Positions 27,189-38,700 of a stretch of 64,000 nucleotides of DNA are shown piece by piece (positions within the stretch are counted from its first letter, which is position 1; every line of letters begins with the position of its first letter). Below the pieces are notes generated by a model. The model saw nothing but the letters and a program-made list of their open reading frames with translations, was not told the DNA's origin and searched no databases. Both the position numbers and the translations under genes were made by a program. Where the stretch lies: the NCBI RefSeq assembly GCF_030758455.1, contig NZ_CP132353.1, forward strand, positions 2,294,001 through 2,358,000, read 5' to 3'. This DNA is from Erwinia pyri (GTDB taxonomy: Bacteria > Pseudomonadota > Gammaproteobacteria > Enterobacterales > Enterobacteriaceae).

Positions 27189-28658
27189 ATGTACCTTGGA
27201 ATTGATGCCGGGACATCGGAAATCAAAACGCTGGTGATTGATGCGCAGGGTGGCATCGTCGCTACGGCAGGGGCAAAACTGACCCTGCAGCGCCCTCATC
27301 CGCACTGGAGTGAGCAGGATCCTGCCGAGTGGTGGCAGGCTTTGCAGCAGGCCATGACGGAATTACGGCAGAAGGTGGGCGAACAGTGGGGCGAGATCCG
27401 CGCCATTGGCCTCTCGGGACAGATGCACGGCGCCGTCCTGCTTGATAAAGAGAACAGAGTACTGCGCCCCTGCATTTTATGGAATGACACGCGCAGCGCG
27501 GCTGAGTGTGATGAACTCACCGCCCTGGCGGCCGATTTGCAGAGCATTACCGGCAATCTGGCGATGCCGGGCTTCACCGCCCCTAAATTGCTCTGGGTGG
27601 CTCGTCATGAACCCGCGATTTTCGAACAAACAGCCTGCGTGCTGCTGCCAAAAGATTATCTGCGCTGGAAAATGAGCGGCGAGAAGCTGAGCGATATGTC
27701 CGATGCCGCAGGCACACTCTGGCTGGACGTGGCGAAGCGTGACTGGTCTGACACGCTGTTATCCGCCTGCGGCCTGAGCCGAGACCAGATGCCGCGGCTG
27801 GTTGAAGGTTCAGAGCCTGCCGGCAAGCTCAGGGCCGAACTGGCCCGCCAGTGGGGACTGAGCGAGGAGGTGATTATTGCCGGTGGCGGCGGTGACAATG
27901 CGGCCAGCGCTGTGGGAATTGGCGCAGTGGATCCGGGTGATGCGTTTATCTCTCTGGGAACATCGGGCGTGCTGTTTACCGTGAACGATCGCTTTCGCCC
28001 CAATCCGGGATCGGCGGTACACGCTTTCTGCCACGCGTTACCCCACCGCTGGCATCAGATGAGCGTGATGCTGACTGCTGCCAGCGGCCTGCGCTGGCTG
28101 TGTGATCTGCTCGGCGCATCGGAAACCACGCTGCTCTCGGAAGTGGCGACGCTAAGTCAGGCTGACTGCAACAGCGCCCCGCTGTTCCTGCCTTATCTGT
28201 CGGGGGAAAGGACGCCGCACAACGATCCGCAGGCAACCGGTGCCTTTTATGGATTAACGCACACTACCCAGCGCGCCTCGCTGGCTTATGCCGTTCTGGA
28301 GGGAGTGACCTTTGGCATAGCGGACGGACTGAAAGTGCTGCAGGAAACAGGCACCTCACTGGCGAGCTGTTCGCTGATTGGCGGCGGCGCTCGCAGTCCA
28401 TGGTGGGCGCAGCTGATGGCCGACGTGCTCAATATATCCATCGTTACCCATCAGGGCGGCGAAGCGGGCGGCGCGCTCGGTGCCGCCAGGCTGGGATGGC
28501 TGGCTGATGGCGGTGATGAGGCTGAGGTTTGCCAGAAACCGCCGGTGCTCAGGCGCTATCTTCCCGATGCTGGTCGCCATCACTCGCTGCAAAGACGGCT
28601 CGCCTGGTTCCGGCTGCTTTACCAACAACAGCGTGAGGCTCGCGCACTCGGCTTTTAA
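27189..28658 (+). CDS. dalK: D-xylulokinase of the arabinitol operon
   Basis: 489 residues, FGGY kinase family. N-terminal YLGIDAGTSEIKTLVID is the phosphate-binding loop; GLSGQMHGAVLLD and RPCILWNDTRSAAEC form the substrate pocket as in XylB; GGGGDNAASAVGIG supplies the catalytic Asp and SLGTSGVLFTV, PYLSGERTPHNDP and LIGGGARSPWW complete the ATP domain. It phosphorylates D-xylulose to D-xylulose-5-phosphate, feeding the pentose phosphate pathway. RBS TAAGGAG precedes the ATG. No xylose isomerase gene is nearby, consistent with dalK rather than xylB. Confidence 0.92.
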   Translation: MYLGIDAGTSEIKTLVIDAQGGIVATAGAKLTLQRPHPHWSEQDPAEWWQALQQAMTELRQKVGEQWGEIRAIGLSGQMHGAVLLDKENRVLRPCILWNDTRSAAECDELTALAADLQSITGNLAMPGFTAPKLLWVARHEPAIFEQTACVLLPKDYLRWKMSGEKLSDMSDAAGTLWLDVAKRDWSDTLLSACGLSRDQMPRLVEGSEPAGKLRAELARQWGLSEEVIIAGGGGDNAASAVGIGAVDPGDAFISLGTSGVLFTVNDRFRPNPGSAVHAFCHALPHRWHQMSVMLTAASGLRWLCDLLGASETTLLSEVATLSQADCNSAPLFLPYLSGERTPHNDPQATGAFYGLTHTTQRASLAYAVLEGVTFGIADGLKVLQETGTSLASCSLIGGGARSPWWAQLMADVLNISIVTHQGGEAGGALGAARLGWLADGGDEAEVCQKPPVLRRYLPDAGRHHSLQRRLAWFRLLYQQQREARALGF

Positions 28659-28704
28659 TCCCCTCCGGAGACAACTGTCATCCGGCTGCCCTTAAGGAAA
28701 TAAG

Positions 28705-29997
28705 ATGAAATCAGCAAAAAACTGGTTCGGCCTCCCCATCTCTTTAATCTGGGGTTATATCGCCATCGCCATGTTTATGAGCGGTGATGGGTTTGAAATG
28801 GCGTTCCTGTCAAAACACATTACAGATTTAGGGTTTACCCCCGCGCAATCTGCGCTGGTCTTTACGATTTATGGTGCTGCCGCGGCGCTGGCAGCCTGGA
28901 GTTCCGGCGTGGTAGCGGAAATTATTACTCCTCAGCGCGCCATGCGGATCGGGTTTATTCTGTGGGTAGTGATGCATATCCTGTTTATGACGCTGGGACT
29001 CGGCATGCGTAACTATCCGCTGATGCTGCTGTTCTACGGCATTCGCGGGCTCGCCTATCCGCTCTTTATCTACTCCTTCGTGATGCTGGTGGTACAGAAC
29101 GTGCCGAAACATCAGCTCTCCTCGGCTATGGGCTGGTTCTGGGCCATGTACTCTGTCGGCATTGGCTGCGTGGGGAGCTATCTGCCCAGTTTTACCATTC
29201 CCTGGATTGGCGAAACCGGCACGCTGTGGTTTGCGATTGCGTGGGTGGTGGTGGGAGGCGTGATGGCGATGACGCTGTTGCGTAATGTGGGTGGAGAGAG
29301 CGAAAAGGCTAACCTGACGAACCGGGAGAAGTTCACCGAACTCTCCAGAGCGGTCACCATCCTCTTTACTAACCGCAATATCTTCCTCGCCTGTCTGATC
29401 AGGATCATTAATACCCTGTCGCTGTTTGGCTTTGCGGTAGTGATGCCGATGCTGTTTGTTGGCCGGCTGGGCTTTACCATGTCGGAATGGCTGCAAATCT
29501 GGGCAGTCTTCTTTTTTGTCACCATTTTCACCAATATCATGTGGGGCGTGCTGGGCGAATATATCGGCTGGATCCGCCAGGTGCGCTGGTTTGGCTGCCT
29601 GGGCTGCGCCCTCTCCAGCCTGGCATTCTACTATCTGCCGGTGACCTTCGGGCACAACTACTGGGTTGCGATGATACCCGCCGTGATGCTGGGGATCACG
29701 GTGGCGGCCTTTGTACCGATGACGGCTGTTTTCCCGGTGCTGGAGCCTGAACACAAAGGCGCGGCTATCTCTATTTATAACCTCTCCGCCGGGTTAAGTA
29801 ACTTCCTTGCGCCAGCCATCGCCTCAGTCGTTTTGCCGTTCTTTGATATCGTCGGGGTAGTCTGGACCTATACCGGCTTATACCTGGTGGCAGGTATTCT
29901 CACGCTGATCATCAAAGTAGAGCAACCTGCCCGTCTTTCAGAAAAAAGTAAAATAAAGCCCTGCTCTGCGGTGATTACTGCGGATAACAAATCATAA
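28705..29997 (+). CDS. dalT: D-arabinitol/polyol MFS transporter
   Basis: 430 residues, about twelve membrane helices. WGYIAIAMFMSGDGFEMAFLSKHITDLGFTP at the start and SSGVVAEIITPQRAMRIGF in loop 2-3 match the DalT/RbtT group of polyol:proton symporters. RBS TTAAGGAAATAAG precedes the ATG. Third gene of the operon, 46 bp after dalK; a hairpin terminator follows. It should import D-arabinitol across the inner membrane. Ribitol is the main alternative substrate. Confidence 0.9.
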   Translation: MKSAKNWFGLPISLIWGYIAIAMFMSGDGFEMAFLSKHITDLGFTPAQSALVFTIYGAAAALAAWSSGVVAEIITPQRAMRIGFILWVVMHILFMTLGLGMRNYPLMLLFYGIRGLAYPLFIYSFVMLVVQNVPKHQLSSAMGWFWAMYSVGIGCVGSYLPSFTIPWIGETGTLWFAIAWVVVGGVMAMTLLRNVGGESEKANLTNREKFTELSRAVTILFTNRNIFLACLIRIINTLSLFGFAVVMPMLFVGRLGFTMSEWLQIWAVFFFVTIFTNIMWGVLGEYIGWIRQVRWFGCLGCALSSLAFYYLPVTFGHNYWVAMIPAVMLGITVAAFVPMTAVFPVLEPEHKGAAISIYNLSAGLSNFLAPAIASVVLPFFDIVGVVWTYTGLYLVAGILTLIIKVEQPARLSEKSKIKPCSAVITADNKS

Positions 29998-30023
29998 AGT
30001 TAACTAAAGTCATTATTTTCAAC

Positions 30024-30059
30024 GGGATGCTGGCAGCAGAACAGCATCCCTGCTTTTTA
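30024..30059 (+). terminator. Terminator of dalDKT
   Basis: GGGATGCTG (30024-30032) pairs with CAGCATCCC (30042-30050) across a 9-base loop and is followed by TGCTTTTTA. Confidence 0.85.
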
Positions 30060-30111
30060 TGTGCCTAAAACTGCTCGGATCAGTTCCCTTCGTTAACAAA
30101 AAATTGTAAAA

Positions 30112-30125
30112 TTGACCCCAATCAA
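30112..30125. promoter_or_regulatory. FNR box in the fnr promoter
   Basis: TTGACCCCAATCAA matches the FNR consensus TTGAT-N4-ATCAA at 9 of 10 fixed positions. It lies 22 bp before the fnr start, where E. coli also has an FNR site used for anaerobic self-repression. Confidence 0.8.
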
Positions 30126-30146
30126 TAATCACTCGAGCGTATCACT

Positions 30147-30902
30147 ATGATCCCGGAAAAGCGTGTTATCAACAGACGTATTCAGTCTGGCGGTTGTGCT
30201 ATTCACTGTCAGGATTGCAGCATCAGCCAGCTCTGTATTCCCTTCACGCTGAACGAGCATGAGCTTGATCAGCTGGACAATATTATCGAACGCAAAAAGC
30301 CGATCCAGAAAGGCCAGACGCTGTTTAAAGCTGGGGATGAACTGAAGTCGCTGTACGCCATCCGCTCCGGGACCATCAAGAGCTACACCATTACCGAGCA
30401 GGGTGATGAACAGATTACCGGTTTCCACCTTGCGGGTGACCTGGTAGGGTTTGATGCCATTAATGGCGGTCAGCACCCGAGCTTCTCGCAGGCGCTGGAG
30501 ACGGCGATGGTTTGCGAAATCCCGTTTGAAACCCTGGACGATCTCTCAGGCAAAATGCCCAGCCTGCGTCAGCAGATGATGCGTTTAATGAGCGGCGAGA
30601 TTAAGGGCGATCAGGAGATGATCCTGTTACTCTCCAAGAAAAACGCGGAAGAGCGTCTGGCAGCCTTTATTTATGGCCTCTCCCGTCGCTTTGCTGAACG
30701 CGGCTTTTCACCGCGTGAGTTCAGGCTGACCATGACCCGCGGGGACATCGGTAACTATCTGGGCTTAACAGTTGAAACCATCAGCCGCCTGCTGGGCCGT
30801 TTCCAGAAAAGTGGGATGCTGGCCGTGAAAGGCAAGTACATCACCATTGAAGATCACGATGTGCTGTCGCAGCTGGCTGGCCAGAGCCGCGCCATCGCCT
30901 GA
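30147..30902 (+). CDS. fnr: Oxygen-sensing regulator FNR
   Basis: 251 residues, nearly identical in memory to E. coli Fnr with one inserted residue near position 9. The four [4Fe-4S] cysteines are Cys21, Cys24, Cys30 ([11 protein letters not shown]) and Cys123 (MVCEIP). The cyclic-nucleotide-like beta-roll spans about 30-150, the dimer helix follows ([18 protein letters not shown]), and the HTH is [23 protein letters not shown] with the E--SR DNA-contact pattern. It activates anaerobic and represses aerobic genes when oxygen is absent. An FNR box precedes it. Candidate targets in the window include fnrS and ldhA (inference for the latter). Confidence 0.98.
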   Translation: MIPEKRVINRRIQSGGCAIHCQDCSISQLCIPFTLNEHELDQLDNIIERKKPIQKGQTLFKAGDELKSLYAIRSGTIKSYTITEQGDEQITGFHLAGDLVGFDAINGGQHPSFSQALETAMVCEIPFETLDDLSGKMPSLRQQMMRLMSGEIKGDQEMILLLSKKNAEERLAAFIYGLSRRFAERGFSPREFRLTMTRGDIGNYLGLTVETISRLLGRFQKSGMLAVKGKYITIEDHDVLSQLAGQSRAIA

Positions 30903-30910
30903 TCCCTGAT

Positions 30911-30940
30911 AACCGGGTTACGCTGTTAGCCCGGTTTTCT
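30911..30940 (+). terminator. Terminator of fnr
   Basis: AACCGGG (30911-30917) and CCCGGTT (30930-30936) form a 7-bp stem with a 12-base loop followed by TTTTCT. Confidence 0.7.
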
Positions 30941-31156
30941 CCCCTTCATGCGCTTTCCGGCAATGTTTTTCTGAAACCTCCATGATAAAGCCTGCCATAA
31001 AATCCCGGTTCTCTTTTCCCTTTCCCTGCTGCCACTGAGCCGCCGTAAATAGTCTGCTTATTATTAGTTATAATATTGATCCAGCTATAACTTTTTCCTT
31101 CTGCGCGGCCTCTGATTGGGCTATCTTTAAGCTAACCAGCGTATGGAGATCCCGTT

Positions 31157-32107
31157 ATGGCTAAATATCAAAATATTCTCGTGGCTGTCGATCCGCAGCA
31201 GGATGACCAGCCAGCGCTCCGCCGTGCTGTCTATCTGAACCAGCGCCTCGGCGGTCGGATCACGGCCTTTCTGCCTATCTATGATTTTTCCTATGAGATG
31301 ACCACCCTGCTTTCCCCCGCCGAGCGAACCACCATGCGCAAAGGGGTGGTCAGCCAGCGTACCGAGTGGATCCGCGACCAGGCTCAGTCTTACCTGGATG
31401 CGGGCGTGGAGATTGATATCAAGGTTATCTGGCATAACCGCCCCTACGAGGCGATTATCCAGGAAGTGCTGAATGGCCGTTATGACCTGGTGCTGAAAAT
31501 GGCGCACCAGCATGACCGCCTGCAGGCGGTGGTCTTCACCCCAACCGACTGGCACCTGCTGCGCAAATGCCCCTGCCCTGTCTGGATGGTGAAAGACCAA
31601 CCCTGGCCCGAAGGTGGGCGCGCCGTTGTCGCCGTGAACCTGGCCAGCGAAGAGCCGCATCACGATCCGCTGAACACCAAGCTGGTGAAAGAGACGCTGG
31701 AGCTGGCTGATATGGTTAATCATACGGAGGTGCATCTGGTCGGCGCTTACCCGATTACGCCAATCAATATCGCCATTGAACTGCCCGACTTTGATCCCAG
31801 CGTCTATAACGATGCCATCCGCGGTCAGCATCTGCTGGCGATGAAAGCGTTACGGCAGAAATTCAGCATTGATGAGAAATTTACCCATGTGGACAAAGGG
31901 TTGCCGGAAGAGGTGATCCCGAACCTGGCGGAGCATCTTGATGCGGGCGTGGTGGTATTAGGGACTATAGGACGAACTGGTCTCTCGGCAGCTTTCCTCG
32001 GCAATACCGCAGAACAGGTTATCGACCATCTGCGCTGCGATCTGCTGGCGATCAAACCAGACGGATTTACCTCTCCGGTCGAACTGGATGATGACGAAGA
32101 CGACTGA
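31157..32107 (+). CDS. uspE: Universal stress protein E, tandem Usp domains
   Basis: 316 residues, two Usp domains as in E. coli UspE. It begins [29 protein letters not shown]; domain 2 begins near [15 protein letters not shown] and ends with [24 protein letters not shown], the loop that binds ATP in many Usp proteins. The C-terminus is acidic (DDDEDD). Cytoplasmic stress and motility-related role. GGAG lies eight bases before the ATG. The fnr-uspE adjacency is conserved with E. coli. Confidence 0.96.
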   Translation: MAKYQNILVAVDPQQDDQPALRRAVYLNQRLGGRITAFLPIYDFSYEMTTLLSPAERTTMRKGVVSQRTEWIRDQAQSYLDAGVEIDIKVIWHNRPYEAIIQEVLNGRYDLVLKMAHQHDRLQAVVFTPTDWHLLRKCPCPVWMVKDQPWPEGGRAVVAVNLASEEPHHDPLNTKLVKETLELADMVNHTEVHLVGAYPITPINIAIELPDFDPSVYNDAIRGQHLLAMKALRQKFSIDEKFTHVDKGLPEEVIPNLAEHLDAGVVVLGTIGRTGLSAAFLGNTAEQVIDHLRCDLLAIKPDGFTSPVELDDDEDD

Positions 32108-32158
32108 GCCAGCCGGCAGAAAATAAAAAGGCCGGCTTAGCCGACCCCGTTCATGCAT

Positions 32159-32183
32159 AAACCCCACCGTATCGGTGGGGTTT
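32159..32183. terminator. Bidirectional terminator between uspE and pntB
   Basis: AAACCCCACCG (32159-32169) and CGGTGGGGTTT (32173-32183) make an 11-bp stem with a 3-base loop; ATTTTTA follows on the plus strand. It sits 4 bp from the pntB stop. Confidence 0.9.
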
Positions 32184-32187
32184 ATTT

Positions 32188-33576
32188 TTATAACGCCTTC
32201 AGAATGGCGTCGACGGTTGCTTTTGCATCGCCGAACAGCATCTGCGTGTTCTCTTTAAAGAACAGCGGATTTTGCACACCGGCATAGCCGGTATTCATAG
32301 AGCGTTTAAACACCACCACGTTCTGCGCCTTCCACACTTCCAGCACTGGCATTCCAGCGATTGGACTGCGCGGATCTTCCTGCGCGGCCGGGTTAACCGT
32401 GTCATTCGCGCCGATCACCAGAACCGTATCCGTTTCGCTGAAGTCTTCGTTGATTTCATCCATTTCCAGCACGATATCGTAAGGAACACGCGCCTCAGCC
32501 AGCAGGACGTTCATGTGACCCGGCAGACGACCGGCAACGGGATGGATGCCAAAGCGAACCTTGATGCCACGTGCACGCAGCTTCTCGGTAATTTCGGCTA
32601 CCGGATACTGAGCCTGCGCTACCGCCATACCGTAGCCCGGCGTGATGATCACCGTGCTGGAGTTTTTCAGCAGCTCTGCCGTGCCCTGCGCATCAATCTC
32701 GCGGTGCTCGCCCACTTCATCGGTTTCACCGGTTGAACTGCTGTCGGTGCCAAAGCCACCGGCGATCACGCTGATAAACGAGCGGTTCATCGCCTTACAC
32801 ATAATGTAGGAGAGAATTGCCCCGCTTGACCCCACCAGCGCGCCGGTGACAATCAGCAGATCGTTGCTGAGCATAAAGCCTGCCGCCGCCGCCGCCCAAC
32901 CTGAATAGGAGTTCAGCATAGAGACCACTACCGGCATATCTGCGCCGCCAATGGAGGCGACCAGATGCCAGCCGAAGGCCAGCGCAATCAGCGTCATAAT
33001 CAGCAGAGCAAAGACCTGTACGCCAACGCTCTCCGTACGCACAAAGGCGATCAGCAGGCACAGTGAGACAACCAGCGCGAGCAGATTCAGCTTATGACGA
33101 TGCGGCAGCATCAGCGGACGGGAGGAGATCTTCCCGCGCAGCTTACCAAACGCCACCAGCGATCCGGTGAAGGTCACCGCGCCAATAAAGATCCCGACAA
33201 ACACTTCGGTAAGGTGGATATTTTCCAGCACGCTCTCCATGCCAGGGGCGTGATCGAGATAGCTGTTAAAGCCCACCAGCACCGCGGCCAGACCAACAAA
33301 GCTGTGCAGCACCGCAACCAGCTCAGGCATTTCGGTCATTTCGACCTTTTTCGCCAGCCGGGTGCCGATGGCGCCGCCAATAACCATCGCCGCCAGTACC
33401 CAGCCAACGTTGCCGCTGTCGGGACCCAGCAGGGTAGCCAGCAGCGCGATAGCCATCCCGCTCATGCCAAACAGGTTGCCCTGTTTAGAAGTTTCATGTT
33501 TTGACAACCCAGCCAGGCTGCATATAAAAAGAATTGCGGCAACAATGTATGCTGCAGTCACTAATCCGCCAGACAT
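32188..33576 (-). CDS. pntB: NAD(P) transhydrogenase subunit beta
   Basis: 462 residues, same length as E. coli PntB. N-terminal half has the membrane helices (domain II), for example [31 protein letters not shown] and [22 protein letters not shown]; the C-terminal NADP(H)-binding domain III contains [40 protein letters not shown] and [18 protein letters not shown]. With PntA it couples proton entry to reduction of NADP by NADH in the inner membrane. It begins 10 bp after pntA on the minus strand. Confidence 0.97.
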   Translation of the reverse strand: MSGGLVTAAYIVAAILFICSLAGLSKHETSKQGNLFGMSGMAIALLATLLGPDSGNVGWVLAAMVIGGAIGTRLAKKVEMTEMPELVAVLHSFVGLAAVLVGFNSYLDHAPGMESVLENIHLTEVFVGIFIGAVTFTGSLVAFGKLRGKISSRPLMLPHRHKLNLLALVVSLCLLIAFVRTESVGVQVFALLIMTLIALAFGWHLVASIGGADMPVVVSMLNSYSGWAAAAAGFMLSNDLLIVTGALVGSSGAILSYIMCKAMNRSFISVIAGGFGTDSSSTGETDEVGEHREIDAQGTAELLKNSSTVIITPGYGMAVAQAQYPVAEITEKLRARGIKVRFGIHPVAGRLPGHMNVLLAEARVPYDIVLEMDEINEDFSETDTVLVIGANDTVNPAAQEDPRSPIAGMPVLEVWKAQNVVVFKRSMNTGYAGVQNPLFFKENTQMLFGDAKATVDAILKAL

Positions 33577-33586
33577 TGATTACCCC

Positions 33587-35637
<2,051 letters not shown>

Positions 35638-36588
35638 ATGAAGCTGAAGAACACCCTTCTGGCATCAGCCCTGCTGTCACTGACATCACTCTCCGCTTTT
35701 GCGGCACAGGAGCTGGCCCCGGAAAAAGCGGCCTCGCTGAAACCGTTTGATCGTATTGCGGTTTCCGGTCGTTTTAATGCTATCAATGACGCCAGCGCAG
35801 CGGTGTCAAAACGTGCCGATGAAATGGGCGCGGCTTCTTATTACATTCAGAATATCTCTGATACCAACGGAAACGGCGGGAACTGGCGCGTAGTGGCAGA
35901 TCTCTATCATGCGGATGCACCCAAAGCGGCGCCATCGGATGATCGTATCATTAATGGTATACGCGAATTGAAAAAGGCAGAAGCCTACAAACTTGAACCG
36001 TTCGATACGGTTTCGATTAGTGGTTTCTACCGCAGCCAGCCGGAAGTGAATGACGCTATTACCAAAGCGGCAAAAGCTAAAGATGCGGCTTCCTTCTATA
36101 TCATTCGCCAGGTCGATGCTAACAGCGGCGGCAACCAGTACATCACTGCCTACATTTATAAGGCTGACGCGAAAGAGCGTAAAGTTCAGTCTCCCGATCT
36201 GATCCCGGCCGATTCTCAGGCTGGTAAAGCGGCGCTGGCTGCCGGCGGCGCTGCGGCGAAAACCGTACAGATCCCGGGCGTGGCTTCTTCAGAAACCCCA
36301 AGCGCTAACGTAGGTCGTTTCTTTGAAACGCAGTCTTCTTCTGGTCAGCGTTACACCATTAAAACGCCGGACGGCAAAAGCGTGCAGGAAGTTAACGCCA
36401 TTACGGCAGCACAGATGCAGCCGTTTGACAGCGTCACCTTTACCGGCCACTTCGGTACGCCTACAGAGGTGTCTGAAGCTGTAGGTCAGGCCGCCATTAA
36501 AAAAGGCGCGAAGTACTACCACGTTACCCGCCAGTGGTCTAATCAGAGCGGGGGTAACCTTACCGTCTCCGCAGACCTCTTTAAGTAA
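35638..36588 (+). CDS. ydgH: YdgH, secreted protein with three DUF1471 (YhcN-like) domains
   Basis: 316 residues from the ATG at 35638 (MKLKNTLLASALLSLTSLSAFA, signal peptide), against 314 in E. coli; the longer frame from 35524 is not a start. Three homologous domains of about 55 residues begin LKPFDRIAVSGRF, LEPFDTVSISGFY and MQPFDSVTFTGHF and end in WRVVADLYHAD, QYITAYIYKAD and LTVSADLF. DUF1471 proteins are small envelope stress proteins; YdgH is periplasmic and of unsettled function. AAGGAT precedes the start, and a hairpin terminator follows. Confidence 0.95.
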   Translation: MKLKNTLLASALLSLTSLSAFAAQELAPEKAASLKPFDRIAVSGRFNAINDASAAVSKRADEMGAASYYIQNISDTNGNGGNWRVVADLYHADAPKAAPSDDRIINGIRELKKAEAYKLEPFDTVSISGFYRSQPEVNDAITKAAKAKDAASFYIIRQVDANSGGNQYITAYIYKADAKERKVQSPDLIPADSQAGKAALAAGGAAAKTVQIPGVASSETPSANVGRFFETQSSSGQRYTIKTPDGKSVQEVNAITAAQMQPFDSVTFTGHFGTPTEVSEAVGQAAIKKGAKYYHVTRQWSNQSGGNLTVSADLFK

Positions 36589-36594
36589 TTCTTC

Positions 36595-36624
36595 AGGGAC
36601 GGCGCCCGCCGTCCCTGCTCTTTT
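36595..36624 (+). terminator. Terminator of ydgH
   Basis: AGGGACGGC (36595-36603) and GCCGTCCCT (36608-36616) form a 9-bp stem with a 4-base loop, followed by GCTCTTTT. Confidence 0.88.
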
Positions 36625-36812
36625 GCATAGTGAAGGCGGTTATTTTGCATAACCACTCACAATCCTCGCTAATCGCATTGCATCTCCCGTTCTCACTCCG
36701 TAGAATCGCCGCCGACTTCAGGGTATTCCTTCATCTCACTCGCCCTTTCCCGGCATGAAAAGCGAAGGTTTACCATTGGTTTGGTTTTTTATTCTGCTAT
36801 TGGGACCTTTCT

Positions 36813-38204
36813 TTGGACAAAAAATTAGGCCTTACTGCCCTTACCGCGCTGGTGCTCAGTTCAATGCTCGGCGCAGGCGTTTTCAGTCTGCCGCAAAATA
36901 TGGCGATGGTAGCCAGCCCGGCCGCCCTGCTGATTGGCTGGGCCATTACGGGAGGCGGCATTATTCTGCTATCGCTCGCTTTGCTGCTGCTGACGCGGCT
37001 GAAGCCAGAGCTGGACGGCGGCATATTCACCTATGCCAGAGCCGGATTTGGTGAGCTTGTCGGCTTCTGCTCCGCCTGGGGTTACTGGCTCTGTGCGGTC
37101 ATTGCTAACGTCTCCTATCTGGTCATCGTTTTTTCTGCGCTGAGCTTCTTTACCGACTCCCCGGGTCATGTGGTGTTTGGTGATGGCAATACCTGGCAGG
37201 CGATGCTGGGCGCCTCTCTGCTGCTGTGGCTGGTTCACTGGCTGGTGTTGCGGGGAGTACAAACCGCAGCCAGCATTAATATCGTGGCGACGCTGGGCAA
37301 ACTTATCCCACTGGGTCTGTTTGTAGTGCTGGCGCTGCTGGCGTTTAACTACGACCGTTTCCGTTTTGATTTCAACGGACTGGCGCTGGGTAAACCCGTC
37401 TGGCAGCAGGTGAAAGACACCATGCTGATAACGTTATGGGTGTTTATTGGCGTCGAGGGTGCGGTGGTGGTATCGGCTCGCGCCCGCAACAAAAGGGATG
37501 TGGGGCGAGCGACGATGCTGGCGGTGATCGCGGCGCTGATCGTTTATCTGCTGGTCACGCTACTGTCGCTGGGGATTGTGCCGCGCGCAGAACTGGCAGA
37601 GATGCGTAATCCCTCAATGGCTGGGTTAATGACCCGTCTGATCGGCTCCTGGGGCAATCTGATCATCGCCGTTGGCCTGGTGGTCTCGGTTTGTGGTGCC
37701 TATCTGAGCTGGACAATTATGGCGGCAGAAGTGCCCCTGCTTGCCGCAGATCAGGGTGCGTTTCCTCGTTCGCTGGCCCGACAAAATGCCCGCGGTGCCC
37801 CCGCTGCCTCGCTCTGGCTGACCAACGGCAGTGTTCAGCTCTGCCTGGTGCTCATCTGGCTGACCGGTTCAGACTACAACACGCTGCTGACTATCGCCTC
37901 GGAGATGATTCTGGTGCCCTATTTCCTGGTGGGTGCTTATCTGTTTAAGGTGGCCAAATCGCTTGAACGCCCTGGCGTGATGGCTATCGCCTGCGGTGCC
38001 AGCGCTTACGGCCTCTGGCTGCTTTACGCTTCCGGGCCTCTGCATTTGCTGCTTTCCGTGGTGCTTTACGCGCCCGGCATGATGCTGTTCCTGTTTGCCC
38101 GTCGGGGTGGACGAGGCGTGGAGAAACTCAGCATGCTGGAAAAAGGTTCGATGGCGCTGCTGGTGGTGGGAATGGCACCGGCGTTGTGGGTACTGCTGCG
38201 GTAG
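36813..38204 (+). CDS. ydgI: Amino-acid antiporter YdgI (ArcD-like, APC superfamily)
   Basis: 463 residues. The start is the TTG at 36813, giving MDKKLGLTALTALVLSSMLGAGVFSLPQNMA, which aligns with E. coli YdgI (MEKKLGLSALTALVLSSMLGAGVFSLPQ); no in-frame ATG or GTG fits and GGGA lies about 8 bases upstream. Twelve helices of the basic amino acid/polyamine antiporter type, with GGIFTYARAGFGELVGFCSAWGYW and WVFIGVEGAVVVSARA. Likely arginine/ornithine or related exchange in the inner membrane. The 3' end touches a degenerate repeat of the neighbouring minus-strand gene. Confidence 0.92.
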   Translation: MDKKLGLTALTALVLSSMLGAGVFSLPQNMAMVASPAALLIGWAITGGGIILLSLALLLLTRLKPELDGGIFTYARAGFGELVGFCSAWGYWLCAVIANVSYLVIVFSALSFFTDSPGHVVFGDGNTWQAMLGASLLLWLVHWLVLRGVQTAASINIVATLGKLIPLGLFVVLALLAFNYDRFRFDFNGLALGKPVWQQVKDTMLITLWVFIGVEGAVVVSARARNKRDVGRATMLAVIAALIVYLLVTLLSLGIVPRAELAEMRNPSMAGLMTRLIGSWGNLIIAVGLVVSVCGAYLSWTIMAAEVPLLAADQGAFPRSLARQNARGAPAASLWLTNGSVQLCLVLIWLTGSDYNTLLTIASEMILVPYFLVGAYLFKVAKSLERPGVMAIACGASAYGLWLLYASGPLHLLLSVVLYAPGMMLFLFARRGGRGVEKLSMLEKGSMALLVVGMAPALWVLLR

Positions 38205-38336
38205 TGCGAAAAGGCAGGGATGGTGACCGTCAGGCGGTCATCATACTGCTGCGACCGGCCCGGAATGCTGATGGGATAAGGCGGTGTTAATGCGACCAGG
38301 CGGGAATGCTGACCGTCAGTCGGTCATCATGCTGCT
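38203..38336. repeat. Degenerate direct repeat at the 3' end of the unrecognised gene
   Basis: Segment 38203-38251 closely repeats 38287-38337 (86-bp period); over TGACCGTCAGKCGGTCATCA the two copies differ at one position. A third shorter match lies at 38251-38271 versus 38292-38312 (GCGACCxGGCxGGAATGCTGA). On the minus strand the extra copy would encode QQYDDRLTVTIPAFSH, mirroring the gene's own QQHDDRLTVSIPAWSH. This is best read as a decayed tandem duplication of the gene tail. Confidence 0.8.
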
Positions 38337-38700
38337 GAAGAGTAAGGGGTTTAACGTACTCCTGACGGACGAGATCAAGCTGCGGCTCTGAGAGCGTATA
38401 GGGCAGCAGAATATCAAACTTTTCGATATGTTGTTGTTCAGCCAGCGTTATCAGTCGGGCGATGTTGATTTCGTCACTGACCTGAGTAGAGATGATTTGT
38501 AACGCGAGGGCTTTCAACCGTTCTGATGGCGCCTGGGGCAAATTGCGGGAGTTCCTGGTGACCACGCCAAAGATAGGCAACACGCCATAGATAGCGTCGA
38601 CAAAACTCCAGCGCTTTTTACAGGAAGCAGCGAGGAAATCGATATAATTGAGGCAGATATAGTCACTGTGCCCGGCAGAAGCCAGCTTTTTATCAGACAC
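38287..38700 (-). CDS. Unrecognised 137-residue protein between ydgI and rstA
   Basis: GTG start at 38700 with GGAG seven bases upstream. The protein (MSDKKLASAGHSDYICLNYI...) has no signal peptide or membrane segment; it contains two Cys in the N-terminal half (YICLNY, AASCKKRW), a basic patch RNSRNLPQAPSERLK, and a mixed helical/strand C-terminal half. I do not recognise the family; E. coli has folM and ydgC at this position but this is neither. The 3' tail is duplicated downstream in decayed form. It could be a lineage-specific cytoplasmic protein. Confidence 0.7.
   Translation of the reverse strand: MSDKKLASAGHSDYICLNYIDFLAASCKKRWSFVDAIYGVLPIFGVVTRNSRNLPQAPSERLKALALQIISTQVSDEINIARLITLAEQQHIEKFDILLPYTLSEPQLDLVRQEYVKPLTLQQHDDRLTVSIPAWSH

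Noticed and set aside
28828..29754. 308-codon open frame on the minus strand within dalT
   Set aside because: Antisense to a clear MFS gene; His/Arg/Gln-rich low-complexity product typical of a shadow frame.
36755..37054. ATG-started hydrophobic ORF overlapping ydgI
   Set aside because: No RBS, and it becomes an out-of-frame shadow of ydgI after about 20 residues.
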